The notes under the pieces: model-generated
Told to the model about the DNA's origin: nothing
Seen by the model: the letters and a program-made list of their open reading frames with translations, nothing else
Database searches by the model: none
Made by a program: the position numbers and the translations under genes
Shown: positions 10,426-19,923 of the stretch, one piece after another
Layout: every line of letters begins with the position of its first letter
Numbering within the stretch: position 1 is the stretch's first letter
Assembly: GCF_003012915.1 (NCBI RefSeq)
Contig: NZ_CP027770.1
Coordinates: forward strand, 1,922,001-1,986,000
DNA: 64,000 bases
Direction: 5' to 3'
Origin: Staphylococcus felis
GTDB taxonomy: Bacteria > Bacillota > Bacilli > Staphylococcales > Staphylococcaceae

Positions 10426-10474
10426 AAAAACTTCGAGAGTTTTCGTAAATTCTTACGAAACCCTTGAAGTTTTT
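10426..10474. terminator. Bidirectional terminator hairpin after ebpS
   Basis: Outer arms AAAAACTTC/GAAGTTTTT and inner arms TTTCGTAA/TTACGAAA form a long, slightly bulged stem 54 bases downstream of the ebpS stop. T runs flank it on both strands. A near-identical hairpin occurs at 53735-53783. Confidence 0.7.
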
Positions 10475-10527
10475 CGATTACTGAGATATTTATGTCCTAG
10501 CCCCTAATGAGGTTTGATGACTATATA

Positions 10528-11748
10528 TTATGGGATGACAAGTTGCTGACCGTTACTTATATTATTTCCATTTAAACCATTGGCACGTCTTATTTTTTCG
10601 ACGTTTTCAGGTGTACCGCTACCATAATATTGTATTGCGATACGGTATAAGTTTTCTTGGCCACTTACTGTATGTGTCTGATTACCAACGTTTTGGTTTT
10701 GTTGAGCATTTGGGTCATAGGGGTTGTTTTGTTGGTATTGATTAGCTTGCTGATCATTATTCAGAGATTGTTGTACATTGTTAGTATTATTGGGGTCATT
10801 GTTATCAGATTGAGTATTAGTTGAACCATTCTCTGAGTCTTTTGATGAATCATCACGATTTGAAGAAGACTTGTCTTCTTTTGAATTGTTGTCTTCTTTG
10901 TCTGCTGCTGAAGATTTATCGTTGTCGCTAGCTTGTTGTGATTGACTATCTTCTTTTTGAGCAACTTGTTGATTGTTAGTGTCGTTATGATCTTGGTTAA
11001 AAAGATAAATGCCACCAAATATTGCTAGAGTACCCAAAAGTAAAATTGCAGCTATAATGGGTAATATGCGAGAGAAAAAAACGCCTCCGGATCCATTTGC
11101 GACACTTTCTTTTGGTTCGTCTTCTTTTGCTGTTGAAGCGGCACCAGTTGTCGCTGCTTTATCACCTTTAGCTTCAGTTGCTTTATCGTTTTGTGATTTT
11201 GTCGATTCATGAGCGGCACTTCCTGTTGCAGTCCCAGCTGAAGTGGCAGCTAACGCTTTTTTTGAACTTTTGTGATTTTGTTGAGTTGCTTGATTTTCAT
11301 CTTTTTGAGACTTTTCTCTTTCATCTTTCTTTTTTGATGTAGTAGATGCTGAAGAGGTAGTAGCCGCGCCAACAGTGCCGGCTAATCCTGCTTTGTCTTT
11401 ATTCTTTTTCGGTTTGTCTTCTTGCTTTTTATTTTTGGGTATATCTTCAGAAGCCGTCTTATCTTTCTTTTTATTCACCACACCGCCAGCAGCACCTGGT
11501 CTTTTAGATGACTTGTGAGATTCTTTTTTTAAATCATCTGATGGTTTTGAAGGTGCTGCTTCACCTTCTTGATTATCACGTTTTCGATGACGTCTAGATG
11601 CACTTCGTGGTGGGAATTGTTGTTGCTCCCTATCAAAACGCTGTTGTTCTTCGTCGGACTTATTTTGTGTTGACCGTGGTGTATCGCTTTTTGGTTTAAT
11701 TTCTTGACGGCTCTTTTCAAATTCGTCTTTAAAATTGTCTTTTGACAA
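10528..11748 (-). CDS. ebpS: Elastin-binding protein EbpS (LysM membrane protein)
   Basis: Cell-surface-associated membrane protein known in S. aureus to bind elastin. The 406-residue protein has a long hydrophilic N-terminal half rich in K, E, S, Q and A, with alanine/glycine tracts near residues 120-135 and 165-180. A transmembrane segment lies at about 223-250, then a D/S/N/Q-rich linker, then a C-terminal LysM domain (about 358-406) ending [13 protein letters not shown]. The LysM end closely matches S. aureus EbpS; the N-terminal part is shorter than the roughly 480-residue S. aureus form. The start is TTG at 11748 with GGGTGG upstream. Overlapping frames in other registers are low-complexity shadows. 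Confidence 0.9.
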   Translation of the reverse strand: MSKDNFKDEFEKSRQEIKPKSDTPRSTQNKSDEEQQRFDREQQQFPPRSASRRHRKRDNQEGEAAPSKPSDDLKKESHKSSKRPGAAGGVVNKKKDKTASEDIPKNKKQEDKPKKNKDKAGLAGTVGAATTSSASTTSKKKDEREKSQKDENQATQQNHKSSKKALAATSAGTATGSAAHESTKSQNDKATEAKGDKAATTGAASTAKEDEPKESVANGSGGVFFSRILPIIAAILLLGTLAIFGGIYLFNQDHNDTNNQQVAQKEDSQSQQASDNDKSSAADKEDNNSKEDKSSSNRDDSSKDSENGSTNTQSDNNDPNNTNNVQQSLNNDQQANQYQQNNPYDPNAQQNQNVGNQTHTVSGQENLYRIAIQYYGSGTPENVEKIRRANGLNGNNISNGQQLVIP

Positions 11749-11899
11749 AGTTTACCACCCTTTCTATATAAACAATCCATATTATCTTTTGAACACCATT
11801 AAAATATAAGTTGAATGATACTAAAGATTACCCGTTTATATTAACTGATATACATTAATTATAGCTTGTTTAAAAAGCACGTGTAAAGTTAACTGGCAC

Positions 11900-13276
11900 C
11901 TATTCGAATAAACTTGCTAATTTTTCTTTATAGTCCATTTGTCGTTTGACTTTCTTTCTATTTTTAATAGTAAGAACATCGATTGCTTCACAACTGTCAC
12001 AACATTGGGATGCTGTTTTGGGAGTCGTTTTAAAATAATGAAGGAGTGTCGCTCTTCTGCATTGTTTTGTTAGCACAAAGTTCATCATATATTGATAGGC
12101 TTTAGTTCTTAATTGTAGATGATTGTCAAATAGTGTCTTAAGTTGATCTAAAGAGAAAACATGTTTTAATTCTTCTATAATGACTTGTTTGTCTTGATTC
12201 AATAAAATCCCTTCTTGAAATAATTGGACATCTGAAGGAGTGACTAAGTTGCCAGTTGCTAGTGTTTCCATTAAAAAACGATCATCAGGTTGAAACAAGG
12301 CAATAGCCTGACTTTGCTTATTATCTCTACCTGCTCTTCCTATTTCTTGAATATAACTCGAAGGATTTGATGGTAAGTGAAAATGTATAATCGTGCGTAC
12401 ATCAGGTTTATTGATTCCCATACCAAATGCACTTGTAGCCACTACAATAGGGATTTCATTAGCTAAAAATTGCTGTTGTACAGTATTGCGTTCTTGATAA
12501 GAAAGGTCGGCATGATAAATCCCGGTTAAAAAACCAGAAGCGTATATCTTTTCTGCTAAATCTAAGCATACTTTCTTAGAAGAAACATAGACTATAGTTG
12601 GACCGGAAAATTCTATGAGAGACAGTAATCGTGCAACTTTATCATCATAACTCGAAAGCTGTTGAACTGAAAATGATATATTAGGTCTATCCATTGATAA
12701 TTCAATCATTTTAAAAGTTTGATTTGTCACTTTTTCAAGATCATCTTTTAAATTAACAGTTGCCGTTGCCGTAAGTGCTAAAATAGGTGTAGCTTTAAAA
12801 TAGTTCGTAATTTCACCAATGCGAATATAATGAGGTCTAAAGTCGAATCCCCATTCGGAAAGGCAATGAACTTCATCAAGAACAATGAGCCCGAATTGAA
12901 TTGATTTTATTTTTTTAAAATTTTGAGGTAATAGGATAAACTCAGGGCTAACAAATATAAAGCGGGCTGAAGAAATGTTACGAAATGCACTTCGCCTTTC
13001 AGAACCATCTAAACCTGAATGGATAGCGACAACTTGATGTTCTCCATGCATACGCATTTGCATAACCTGATCATCCATTAAAGAAATAAGTGGAGATATA
13101 ATCAGCGTTGGCTTTTGATTAATATATGTTGGGAGTTGGTAACATAAACTTTTCCCACTACCTGTAGGTAAAATACCTAGTGTATTTTGATGAGCCACTA
13201 TAGAGTTTATGACATCTTCTTGGCCTGGCTTGAATTCATCAAATCCGAAAAAATGCTTTAAATCATCAACTAACAT
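11900..13276 (-). CDS. recQ: RecQ-family ATP-dependent DNA helicase (short form)
   Basis: 3'-5' superfamily 2 helicase for recombination and repair. The 458-residue product has Walker A TGSGKS at residues 38-43, the box II motif DEVH at 134-137 followed by CLSEWGFDFRPHY, and motif VI QEIGRAGRD. A cysteine cluster (C near 406 and the QCCDSC group near 425) suggests the RecQ zinc site. There is no HRDC domain, so it is the short RecQ found beside ypbB in Firmicutes. It overlaps the upstream ypbB-like gene by 11 bases, indicating coupled translation. Confidence 0.92.
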   Translation of the reverse strand: MLVDDLKHFFGFDEFKPGQEDVINSIVAHQNTLGILPTGSGKSLCYQLPTYINQKPTLIISPLISLMDDQVMQMRMHGEHQVVAIHSGLDGSERRSAFRNISSARFIFVSPEFILLPQNFKKIKSIQFGLIVLDEVHCLSEWGFDFRPHYIRIGEITNYFKATPILALTATATVNLKDDLEKVTNQTFKMIELSMDRPNISFSVQQLSSYDDKVARLLSLIEFSGPTIVYVSSKKVCLDLAEKIYASGFLTGIYHADLSYQERNTVQQQFLANEIPIVVATSAFGMGINKPDVRTIIHFHLPSNPSSYIQEIGRAGRDNKQSQAIALFQPDDRFLMETLATGNLVTPSDVQLFQEGILLNQDKQVIIEELKHVFSLDQLKTLFDNHLQLRTKAYQYMMNFVLTKQCRRATLLHYFKTTPKTASQCCDSCEAIDVLTIKNRKKVKRQMDYKEKLASLFE

Positions 13277-14216
13277 AAATAACTCCTTTCGATATTCCTA
13301 TAATAGTGAGTTTAATTTCAAAGTAAGACATCGTGTCAAACACAGATTTATAGTGTTTTAATTTTTGGTATGGATATTTTTGATAATATTTTATGAATTC
13401 ATTGTGAAACGGTGTTAGAAATAATGTGTAATCACTTAGATACCCTTTTATATAAAGGTCTAGTATATGGTCTTCAATTGTATTTGTCGTTACTTTTAAC
13501 TTGCTAGCAATATCGTTTAGAGTTAACTCTTGTCGAAAATATCGATAAGTATTAAACACGGTTTGAGATACGTATGGATAAACTAAGCATTTGGATAAAT
13601 ATGGAAAGTGTTGCGAATTCTGAATAAGTTCATAGAGGTTTAATAAGTCAATATAGTAGTATACATTTAAAGTATCTTCGTCAAGTTGGTGTATTGCGCC
13701 AACTTGTGTAAAAGTGTACATTGATTCCTGATAACCGGATAAAAAATAATGTACCACACTTAAAGGTTGTTTCTCAGATAATGACTCAAATAAAAGGTAT
13801 ATCTCATTTTCAACATCCTGAAAAGCATTTTGACTTTTAATTTGATGATATAAATGTTTAACCGTCTTATGAATTGTTATATTCGATGTTATAGGTAGAA
13901 ACATAGACTGATGATGTTTGCGATTTGAGAGTGTTTGAATAAGCAATTGCAAAGTGATAAACGTATTTTGCAATTCGTGATAAGTCGTTACGTTACTTGT
14001 AGGTATTTTAACATCACTTGTATGAGCTGTAGCAACGATATCTTTGTAATGTTCAAAACGAAGATGATTGGCACAGCTAAATAAAGTGAGCAAATTAAGA
14101 GATACAGCGTCAAAAAATGTTTGATGAGATTTTTTTCCTGTGATAATATTATATATGCTTTTTTCTGTTTTATAGTTGATAGCTTGTTGGTGTACATATT
14201 TGATTAAATTATTCAT
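13266..14216 (-). CDS. YpbB-like helix-turn-helix protein paired with RecQ
   Basis: A 316-residue protein of the family that precedes recQ in staphylococci and bacilli (YpbB in B. subtilis). It is largely alpha-helical with a hydrophobic, aromatic-rich core. Near residue 235 the segment LTLNDIASKLKVTTNTIEDH is typical of the helicase-associated HTH_40 domain at the C-terminus of this family. Its precise role is unknown to me; the overlap with recQ suggests a shared DNA-repair function. The start is ATG at 14216. Confidence 0.8.
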   Translation of the reverse strand: MNNLIKYVHQQAINYKTEKSIYNIITGKKSHQTFFDAVSLNLLTLFSCANHLRFEHYKDIVATAHTSDVKIPTSNVTTYHELQNTFITLQLLIQTLSNRKHHQSMFLPITSNITIHKTVKHLYHQIKSQNAFQDVENEIYLLFESLSEKQPLSVVHYFLSGYQESMYTFTQVGAIHQLDEDTLNVYYYIDLLNLYELIQNSQHFPYLSKCLVYPYVSQTVFNTYRYFRQELTLNDIASKLKVTTNTIEDHILDLYIKGYLSDYTLFLTPFHNEFIKYYQKYPYQKLKHYKSVFDTMSYFEIKLTIIGISKGVIYVS

Positions 14217-14293
14217 AGATACTCCTATTCTTTAAAATGAATATATTGAAAAAAGATGTATACATAACTACAATGAAATTATAATGTTAGTAA

Positions 14294-14569
<276 letters not shown>

Positions 14570-14867
14570 TTTTCAAATTAAAATAGTTCATTTAATAATC
14601 TAGTACAGATTGATATAGATCTTTTCAAAATATATGTAAAGCAAATAGTCTTGAAAAGTAAAGCATATAATGAGAAAGGTTGGGATAGAGTTTGACCGCC
14701 GTTTATCGGTTTCTTAGAAGGGAAAGCTGCTATGTCCTAACCTTTAATTTAGGAAGTAGAAACCATTAAGTTCACATACATCATGATAAGTTCTTTTTTT
14801 AATTATTTTGAATACAGACTATTACTAACGTTACAACATAGTATAGCACATAGAGATAGAAGAAGAC

Positions 14868-15172
14868 CTGGGATATGAATATGTCTTAGAACCCAAAACA
14901 AGAAGATTTTCATAATAAAAAATGAAAATCTTCTTGTTTTAATTTTATATAGAAATGACTGGCTCTTAAGTTAGTATTTTTAGGGTATTAATTGGCTTAA
15001 ATATAATTTTCATTTTGGTATTGATTTTTTATGTCCTGTGGGGTCATTTGACTGAGACCAATTATAAGCAAAAGTTTTATTTTTTAAAGAATATGATTAT
15101 TTATATAAAAAGCAGAAGAATTTTTTAAATGATTTTCCTCTACTTTTCTTTAGGAGTAGGTTAATGTCCAAG
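14868..15172 (-). repeat. Composite intergenic repeat, copy 2 (degenerate)
   Basis: On the minus strand it begins GGGGCTTGGACATTAA and ends with a hairpin (14895-14940) followed by a TGGG...TCCCAGG terminus. The architecture matches the copies at 10255 and 30374, but the internal sequence is diverged. The ends are the clearest link to the family. Confidence 0.5.
14895..14940. terminator. Perfect 18-bp hairpin downstream of fer
   Basis: Arms AAAACAAGAAGATTTTCA and TGAAAATCTTCTTGTTTT pair perfectly over a 10-base loop. T runs on both sides allow termination in either direction. It lies over 300 bases after fer, so it may serve as a boundary between convergent transcripts rather than a dedicated gene terminator. 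Confidence 0.65.
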
Positions 15173-15308
15173 CCCCTTACATCTTTATGTTTCGATTATT
15201 AATAAAATTCTTTTTCTTTAACATAATCATAGTTCATGATTGAATCATCTCTACGCTATTATTAATGACTTCAGTCAGTTGAGCACGTAAAACGTGCGAA
15301 ACAATAAA

Positions 15309-15640
15309 CCACCTGCTATGCGGGTGGGCAACAAAAGTTATACTAAAAAAATCCCTGCATAGCGTTATAATTAAGGTGTTCAAGCCAAATTAATAACGAA
15401 AGTAGGGATTTGTTATGGCTAATAAAGCCAAGAGTTTAGCACATACAAAATGGATGTGTAAATACCATATTGTATTTACTCCAAAGTATAGAAGAAAAAT
15501 CATATACAATCAATACAGACCATCAATTATTGAAATGATAAAGTTATTGTGCAAATACAAAGGTGTGGAGATTATAGAAGGACATATGATGCCAGATCAT
15601 GTACATCTATTAGTGAGCATCCCACCCGTTTTATGGGTGG
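15309..15640 (+). mobile_element. Internally deleted IS200/IS605-type element
   Basis: A left-end hairpin CCACCTGCTATGCGGGTGG (15309-15327) and a right-end hairpin CCACCCGTTTTATGGGTGG (15622-15640) bracket the 5' half of a Y1 transposase gene. Such sub-terminal imperfect hairpins mark IS200/IS605 ends, which lack terminal inverted repeats and make no target duplication. The transposase is cut just after its HVH motif and joined to the right end, removing the catalytic tyrosine. The result is a short derivative with both ends intact, possibly still mobilisable by a full-length relative. Confidence 0.8.
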
Positions 15641-15687
15641 TCCTGATTTTGGGATTTATATGCAGCTTTTTTGGTATGTTTCTATAA
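15415..15687 (+). pseudogene. tnpA: Truncated IS200-like transposase TnpA
   Basis: The first 71 residues match IS200-family TnpA: start MANKAKSLAHTKW, then YHIVFTPKYRRK and the metal-binding HUH motif HVH in DHVHLLVSIPP. Intact proteins are about 150 residues, with the nucleophilic tyrosine in the missing half. The frame then runs by chance through the right-end hairpin into flanking DNA, adding about 19 hydrophobic residues unrelated to the transposase. It should be non-functional. Confidence 0.88.
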
Positions 15688-15701
15688 TTAATTATATATT
15701 T

Positions 15702-16250
15702 TTAACGCTTTAATATTTTCGATAAACGATTGAAAAGTAAAACAAATACAATCGAAACGATCACACCTTTTATGATATTAAAAGGAATAATACCAGCAGT
15801 GATAATGACTTTTAAGTTATGAGCGATATCAGACAAATTCATTATCGCTCCATATAAAGGTAGTAAAATAAAATAATTTAAGATACTTAAAACAATAGTC
15901 ATTACAATAATACCTACTGATAATCCAATGATTAGAGCACGTGTAGATTTTCGTTTTAAATAAATCCAATAACTTGTTAAAAGTAAGCTACTACCGGCGA
16001 TAAAGTTTGCGACTGGGCCAATAGGGTCGCTCATATTAAAGAAGAAATTCAGTAGATTCTTAATTAATTCAACTAACAGTCCTGCGACAGGTCCGAAAGT
16101 AAAGGTTGCAATGAGTGCTGGAACATCACTCAAATCGATTGTAAGATATGGTGGTAAAAATGGTAATGGGAATTTAATAAACATTAAAATAAACGATATA
16201 GCACTTAACATGCCCACTACTATTAACTTTTGTGTTTGCTTTTGTTTCAT
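15702..16250 (-). CDS. ribU: Riboflavin ECF transporter S component
   Basis: Substrate-binding membrane subunit (RibU/FmnP) that imports riboflavin with the shared ECF ATPase module. The 182-residue protein has about six hydrophobic segments, beginning LIVVGMLSAISFILMFIKF, and the family motif FGPVAGLLVELIKNLLNFFF near residue 50. A basic C-terminus ends NRLSKILKR. It is preceded by an FMN riboswitch, which confirms the vitamin B2 assignment. TAGGAGG lies just before the ATG. Confidence 0.94.
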   Translation of the reverse strand: MKQKQTQKLIVVGMLSAISFILMFIKFPLPFLPPYLTIDLSDVPALIATFTFGPVAGLLVELIKNLLNFFFNMSDPIGPVANFIAGSSLLLTSYWIYLKRKSTRALIIGLSVGIIVMTIVLSILNYFILLPLYGAIMNLSDIAHNLKVIITAGIIPFNIIKGVIVSIVFVLLFNRLSKILKR

Positions 16251-16256
16251 TATACA

Positions 16257-16291
16257 TCCTCCTAATCATTCATCTTACTAGAATTGGAGGA
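16257..16291 (-). promoter_or_regulatory. Possible SD-sequestering stem before ribU
   Basis: The ribU Shine-Dalgarno (plus-strand TCCTCC at 16257-16262) can pair with its complement GGAGGA at 16286-16291. A further ACCTCC at 16313-16318, adjoining the riboswitch P1 stem, could compete for that complement. This arrangement would allow FMN binding to control translation of ribU. It is an inference from complementarity only. Confidence 0.45.
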
Positions 16292-16318
16292 ATAAAAAAG
16301 CAACACAAATAAACCTCC

Positions 16319-16447
16319 ATCTTCTCCCTTCCAGACTATACTGTCGGCTCTAGATTCTCACTAGATCAGCCAAAAAATACAAGAATATTTTTTGGGTCGC
16401 AGGCTTTTTTCACTGCCGGTTGGGAATTACACCCGACCCCGAAGATG
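16319..16447 (-). promoter_or_regulatory. FMN riboswitch (RFN element)
   Basis: Minus-strand RNA with the RFN consensus blocks in order: ATCTTCGGGGTCGGGTG, AATTCCCAACCGGC, GCCTGCGACCC, GAGCCGACAGTATAGTCTGG and GGGAGAAGAT. P1 is closed by CATCTTC at the 5' end and GAAGATG at the 3' end. It lies 69 bases upstream of ribU. RFN elements repress riboflavin genes when FMN is abundant. Confidence 0.96.
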
Positions 16448-16601
16448 AATCATATGATTTAATAGCACTATAATACAGAAATATCCTTTGTAATACAATT
16501 GTTATGCAACGTAAAATCTAATTTGAACGGAGGAAAAGTAGCCCTCTAAAAAAATTATTTAAAGGATTTATCTCCTACAAGTTAGAAACGAAAAAGGATG
16601 C

Positions 16602-18350
16602 TTAATCCATATTGATTGGCTTTGGCAATTTAATAATAAATGTTGTCCCTTCATTTATTTGACTTTCAACATCCAAATACCCACCATGTGCCTCGACAAT
16701 CATTCTTGATATAAATAGACCTAGACCGGTTCCTTGTTTCCCTCTTTTTCGCGATGCATCTACCTTATAAAAGCGTTCAAAAACTGATTCTAAATGCTCT
16801 TTTGCGATACCTACACCGGTATCTTTAACTTCTAAAATGTGATAATGAGTATCTTCTTTAGCTATAATAGAAATTTCATCTCCACTTTGTGTATAGCGAG
16901 TGGCATTATCTACTAAATTTGTTAAAACTTGCTCCATTTTATCAAAATCAAAATACCAATCGTGTGCAGCTACTCCATCAAGCTGAAAATGAAGTTTTAA
17001 ATTGTATTCATGGGACTGTTGTCGATACTTTAATGCCATCTTTTGAATTAAGTTATTGATGGGTTGTAATTCTTTAGTTATATTGATTCCCTCAGCATCC
17101 ATTTTAGCTACATTTAATAACTCATTGACGAGGCGATTTAATCGCTTTGATTCATCTAAAACGATGAGCAGGGATTCGTTAATTTCATTAGGTTCTGTGA
17201 CTATACCGTCAACAATTGATTCGGTATAGCCTTGAAGTAAGGCAATAGGTGTACGTAATTCATGAGAAACATTGGCGATAAAATCCTTTTTGATTTGCTC
17301 AATTTGATGTTCATTGGTCATATCCCTTATGACTACAACTAAGCCACTATTACCGTTATTTTCTATTTTTTCAATATAAGTCATAATCACAACAAAAAAT
17401 TGCTTGTTGATTTCAAATTCTTGGTATTCAGTAGTCTTGTTATTAAATGTCTGATCAATTTGAGAATCAAATGCTAATTTATCATCTTTTGTCATTTTTA
17501 ATAGCATTTGATGTGCTAAATCATTGGATAAAATGATTTCTCTTTTATGATTGATGCCAAGAACACCTTCAACCATTGAATTAATCAAAGTGTCTCGCAC
17601 ATTTTTGGATGTCGTTAATGCACTAATGTGACTCTGAATACGCCGGCTCATTTTATTAAATGTCATGGCCAACTCACCTATTTCGTCTTTAGTATAAATA
17701 GGCACCCTTTTCACATAATGACCTTGCGCAACTTCTTTAGCTTGTGTTTTGAGCTGACGAAGTGGTTTAGTGATTCGTGTAGACAAAAAGAAAGCAAAGA
17801 TAGTTGTAATCGCTAAGAACACAATAGCAGTAATTAGGATAATTATTGTCACAAAATTATTAGTATCATCAATGCTATTTAAATCTTGATAAATAAAAAC
17901 TGCAGATGGCTCACCTTGAATTGCTTTTGAAGGATAGCCTAATAAAACATATGTATGTTGTTGTCCCTCATACTTTAAAGTGACATGTTTAAGTTTAGGC
18001 TTATTTTGATCAAAAACAGAGCGGTACTCTTTATTATTGTTGATTTCATGAAGCATTTTACGTTTTAAAGCGTCCTTTTTTATGTCATTTGCTTTATCAG
18101 GCAAAATGATAAGGCCTATATTACTTTCGAGTAGTGTTTCGCTATTTTTAATAGCAAGTGCTCTATCATCACTATGTTCGATGACTTTGGTAATGTTTTC
18201 TGCATTTTCGTATAAAGATTTTTCAGTGACTTGTGTGAAATAATATTGTATAAACGTAATAAGTGCTGCACTAAGTAAAATTAAAACTGTCGTTACTATT
18301 AAAATAATAGTTAACCACAGTTTCACAACAACATTATTAAGACGTTTCAT
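16602..18350 (-). CDS. srrB: Sensor histidine kinase SrrB
   Basis: Membrane kinase of the SrrAB (ResDE-like) system that senses respiratory and redox state and controls anaerobic and virulence genes. From the ATG at 18350 it has 582 residues. There is an N-terminal transmembrane helix (about 12-33), an extracytoplasmic sensor region, a second helix near 165-190, a HAMP segment and a PAS-like region. The H box FIANVSHELRTP is followed by the N and G boxes (NLVDNATRYT, DTGVGIA, GTGLGL). A longer frame starts at TTG 18368, but that codon overlaps the ribosome binding site GAGGT. It overlaps srrA by 14 bases. Confidence 0.94.
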   Translation of the reverse strand: MKRLNNVVVKLWLTIILIVTTVLILLSAALITFIQYYFTQVTEKSLYENAENITKVIEHSDDRALAIKNSETLLESNIGLIILPDKANDIKKDALKRKMLHEINNNKEYRSVFDQNKPKLKHVTLKYEGQQHTYVLLGYPSKAIQGEPSAVFIYQDLNSIDDTNNFVTIIILITAIVFLAITTIFAFFLSTRITKPLRQLKTQAKEVAQGHYVKRVPIYTKDEIGELAMTFNKMSRRIQSHISALTTSKNVRDTLINSMVEGVLGINHKREIILSNDLAHQMLLKMTKDDKLAFDSQIDQTFNNKTTEYQEFEINKQFFVVIMTYIEKIENNGNSGLVVVIRDMTNEHQIEQIKKDFIANVSHELRTPIALLQGYTESIVDGIVTEPNEINESLLIVLDESKRLNRLVNELLNVAKMDAEGINITKELQPINNLIQKMALKYRQQSHEYNLKLHFQLDGVAAHDWYFDFDKMEQVLTNLVDNATRYTQSGDEISIIAKEDTHYHILEVKDTGVGIAKEHLESVFERFYKVDASRKRGKQGTGLGLFISRMIVEAHGGYLDVESQINEGTTFIIKLPKPINMD

Positions 18351-19062
18351 TGTTAGATTGTACCTCAAATTTATACCCTACGCCCCAAACAGTTTGAATC
18401 ATCTTAGCAGCTTCAGATGAAACACGGTTTAACTTTTCACGAAGGCGCTTGACATGAGTATCTACAGTTCTTAAATCACCATAGAATTCGTAATGCCAAA
18501 CTTCTTTAAGTAATTGCTCACGATCAAAAACTTTATTGGGCGTTTTTGCTAAAAATATAAGGAGTTCATATTCTTTTGGTGTTAAATTTACTACTTTATC
18601 TTCAGCTAAAACTTTATGTGCATCATTATCAATTGTTAAGTGCTGAAACTCAATAACATCACGTGTATGAGGTTCATTCTGCTCTGAAACTGAGGACTGT
18701 GTGCGTCGTAATAATGCTTTAACACGCAAGACAACTTCTCGAGGTGAAAAAGGTTTAACTATATAATCATCTGCACCAGATTCAAAACCTTCTACACGAT
18801 TGTTCTCCTCGCCTTTAGCAGTAAGCATAACAATAGGCGTATCTTTTGCTTCGCGAATGCGTACGGCAACTTCAATACCATCAATTTCAGGTAACATTAA
18901 ATCTAGAAGTATACAACCATAGTCATTTTTAAGTGCGAGATCTAGAGCTTCACGACCATCACTAGCCTCAACTATCTCATATCCTTCTCTTTCTAAATAT
19001 AATTTTAGCAGCTTCCTAATACGATGTTCATCATCTACGACTAAAATTCTATTAGTCATCAT
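18337..19062 (-). CDS. srrA: Response regulator SrrA
   Basis: OmpR/PhoB-type regulator of 241 residues, partner of SrrB. The receiver domain has the acidic pocket DDE near residue 10, the phosphorylated aspartate in LLDLMLPE near residue 54, and the conserved K in VKPFSPRE near residue 103. The winged-helix effector domain occupies about 135-235, with the TPKEYELL and VDTHVKRLREKL segments. Two ATGs are adjacent after GGGAGGTAG. rluB, scpB and scpA lie upstream, as in other staphylococci. Confidence 0.95.
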   Translation of the reverse strand: MMTNRILVVDDEHRIRKLLKLYLEREGYEIVEASDGREALDLALKNDYGCILLDLMLPEIDGIEVAVRIREAKDTPIVMLTAKGEENNRVEGFESGADDYIVKPFSPREVVLRVKALLRRTQSSVSEQNEPHTRDVIEFQHLTIDNDAHKVLAEDKVVNLTPKEYELLIFLAKTPNKVFDREQLLKEVWHYEFYGDLRTVDTHVKRLREKLNRVSSEAAKMIQTVWGVGYKFEVQSNNETS

Positions 19063-19182
19063 GATCTACCTCCCACACATGGTGACATATTATTTAACAA
19101 CTTACATTATAACATATAGTCATTTCATCAAGATAATAAAACCCAAAATTCTAAACGATTATCTATATCACTGAAGCAATTA

Positions 19183-19923
19183 TTAAATTTCTCCCTTTTG
19201 AGCTAATTGACGTAAAGTTTTGACTTCATGCGGTGATAAAACCCGTCCTTCGCCAGCACCTAACCCTTTTAAATCCAACGGGCCAAATGAAGTTCTTGTG
19301 AGCTTTTGAACTTTAAAGCCAAAATATTCAAACATTCGACGTACTTGACGATTACGCCCTTCAGTAATCGTCATTTCAACTAACGAACTATTTTTCTCTT
19401 TATTTTGCTTTTTTAATTTCACTTTCGCTGGTTGCGTTATACCGTCTTCAAGTTGAATTCCTCTTTCAAGTTCTTTAATTTGTTCCCTTAGAATATAACC
19501 TTCTATTTTAGCGACGTACGTTTTTGAGATTTTGTATTTAGGATGGGTCATAAGGTTAGTAAACTCACCATCATTTGTTAAGAGTAATACACCCGATGTA
19601 TCATAATCTAAGCGTCCTACTGGAAAAATACGCGTTTCTAAATCGTCGAAGTAATCTGTAACCACCTTTCGTCCACGGTCATCAGAAACACTTGTAATGA
19701 CTTGAGTCGGTTTATAAAATAAAATATAAAGTTTATCCTCTAGTTCTAACGGTACATCGTCGACACTTACTTGATCAGACGGGCGTACTTTAGTACCCAG
19801 TTCAGTCACTATAACATTATTAACTTTAACGCGCCCTTCTTGAATTAATGTTTCTGCTTTTCGTCGCGATGTATAGCCACTTTTGGCAATACGCTTTTGT
19901 AATCTTTCTAATTCGTTTGTCAT
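19183..19923 (-). CDS. rluB: Ribosomal large-subunit pseudouridine synthase B
   Basis: RsuA-family enzyme that modifies 23S rRNA. The 246-residue protein has an N-terminal S4 RNA-binding domain (about residues 5-65, starting [17 protein letters not shown]). The catalytic core holds the [18 protein letters not shown] motif, whose aspartate is the nucleophile, near residues 102-119. It overlaps scpB by four bases, consistent with a scpA-scpB-rluB operon. Confidence 0.94.
   Translation of the reverse strand: MTNELERLQKRIAKSGYTSRRKAETLIQEGRVKVNNVIVTELGTKVRPSDQVSVDDVPLELEDKLYILFYKPTQVITSVSDDRGRKVVTDYFDDLETRIFPVGRLDYDTSGVLLLTNDGEFTNLMTHPKYKISKTYVAKIEGYILREQIKELERGIQLEDGITQPAKVKLKKQNKEKNSSLVEMTITEGRNRQVRRMFEYFGFKVQKLTRTSFGPLDLKGLGAGEGRVLSPHEVKTLRQLAQKGEI

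Larger units (their letters stand above)
10255..10503 (-). repeat. Composite intergenic repeat, copy 1
   Basis: Read on the minus strand the element begins GCTAGGACATAAATATCTC. It continues with an AAAAACTTC hairpin, a GTACGAAAGTGTCTTTTTT block, GAGACTCCTGAGG and a CGCTAAGA hairpin, and ends in a GGGATCGAGGTCCC mini-hairpin plus AGC. The same order of blocks recurs at 30374-30652, and parts recur at 14868 and 53709. The two ends are related as imperfect inverted repeats. Confidence 0.7.
9912..10527. other. Repeat-rich intergenic region between ebpS and ypdA
   Basis: The left part (9912-10250) is AT-rich and presumably holds the ypdA promoter on the minus strand; I see no clear gene. The right part (about 10255-10503) is one copy of the composite intergenic repeat described separately. 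A 70-codon frame at 10162-10374 overlaps that repeat and has no convincing start site, so I do not call it. Confidence 0.6.
14570..15308. other. Long intergenic region after fer, filled with repeat remnants
   Basis: No credible gene is visible between fer and the IS200 remnant. Content from left to right: a short inverted-ended element at 14688-14752 (ends AAGGTTGGGATAG and CTATGTCCTAACC), a composite repeat copy with a perfect 18-bp stem (14868-15172), and a fragment at 15230-15265 sharing TGATTGAATCATCTCTACGCTAT with the hairpin at 30589. Confidence 0.55.

Noticed and set aside
10761..11018. 85-codon and 83-codon frames overlapping ebpS in other registers (also 11529-11780)
   Set aside because: They arise from the low-complexity N/Q/D/K codons of ebpS read out of frame.
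14895..14940. Considered as part of a CRISPR array or toxin-antitoxin site
   Set aside because: A single perfect palindrome without regularly spaced repeats or associated genes is a terminator-type hairpin.
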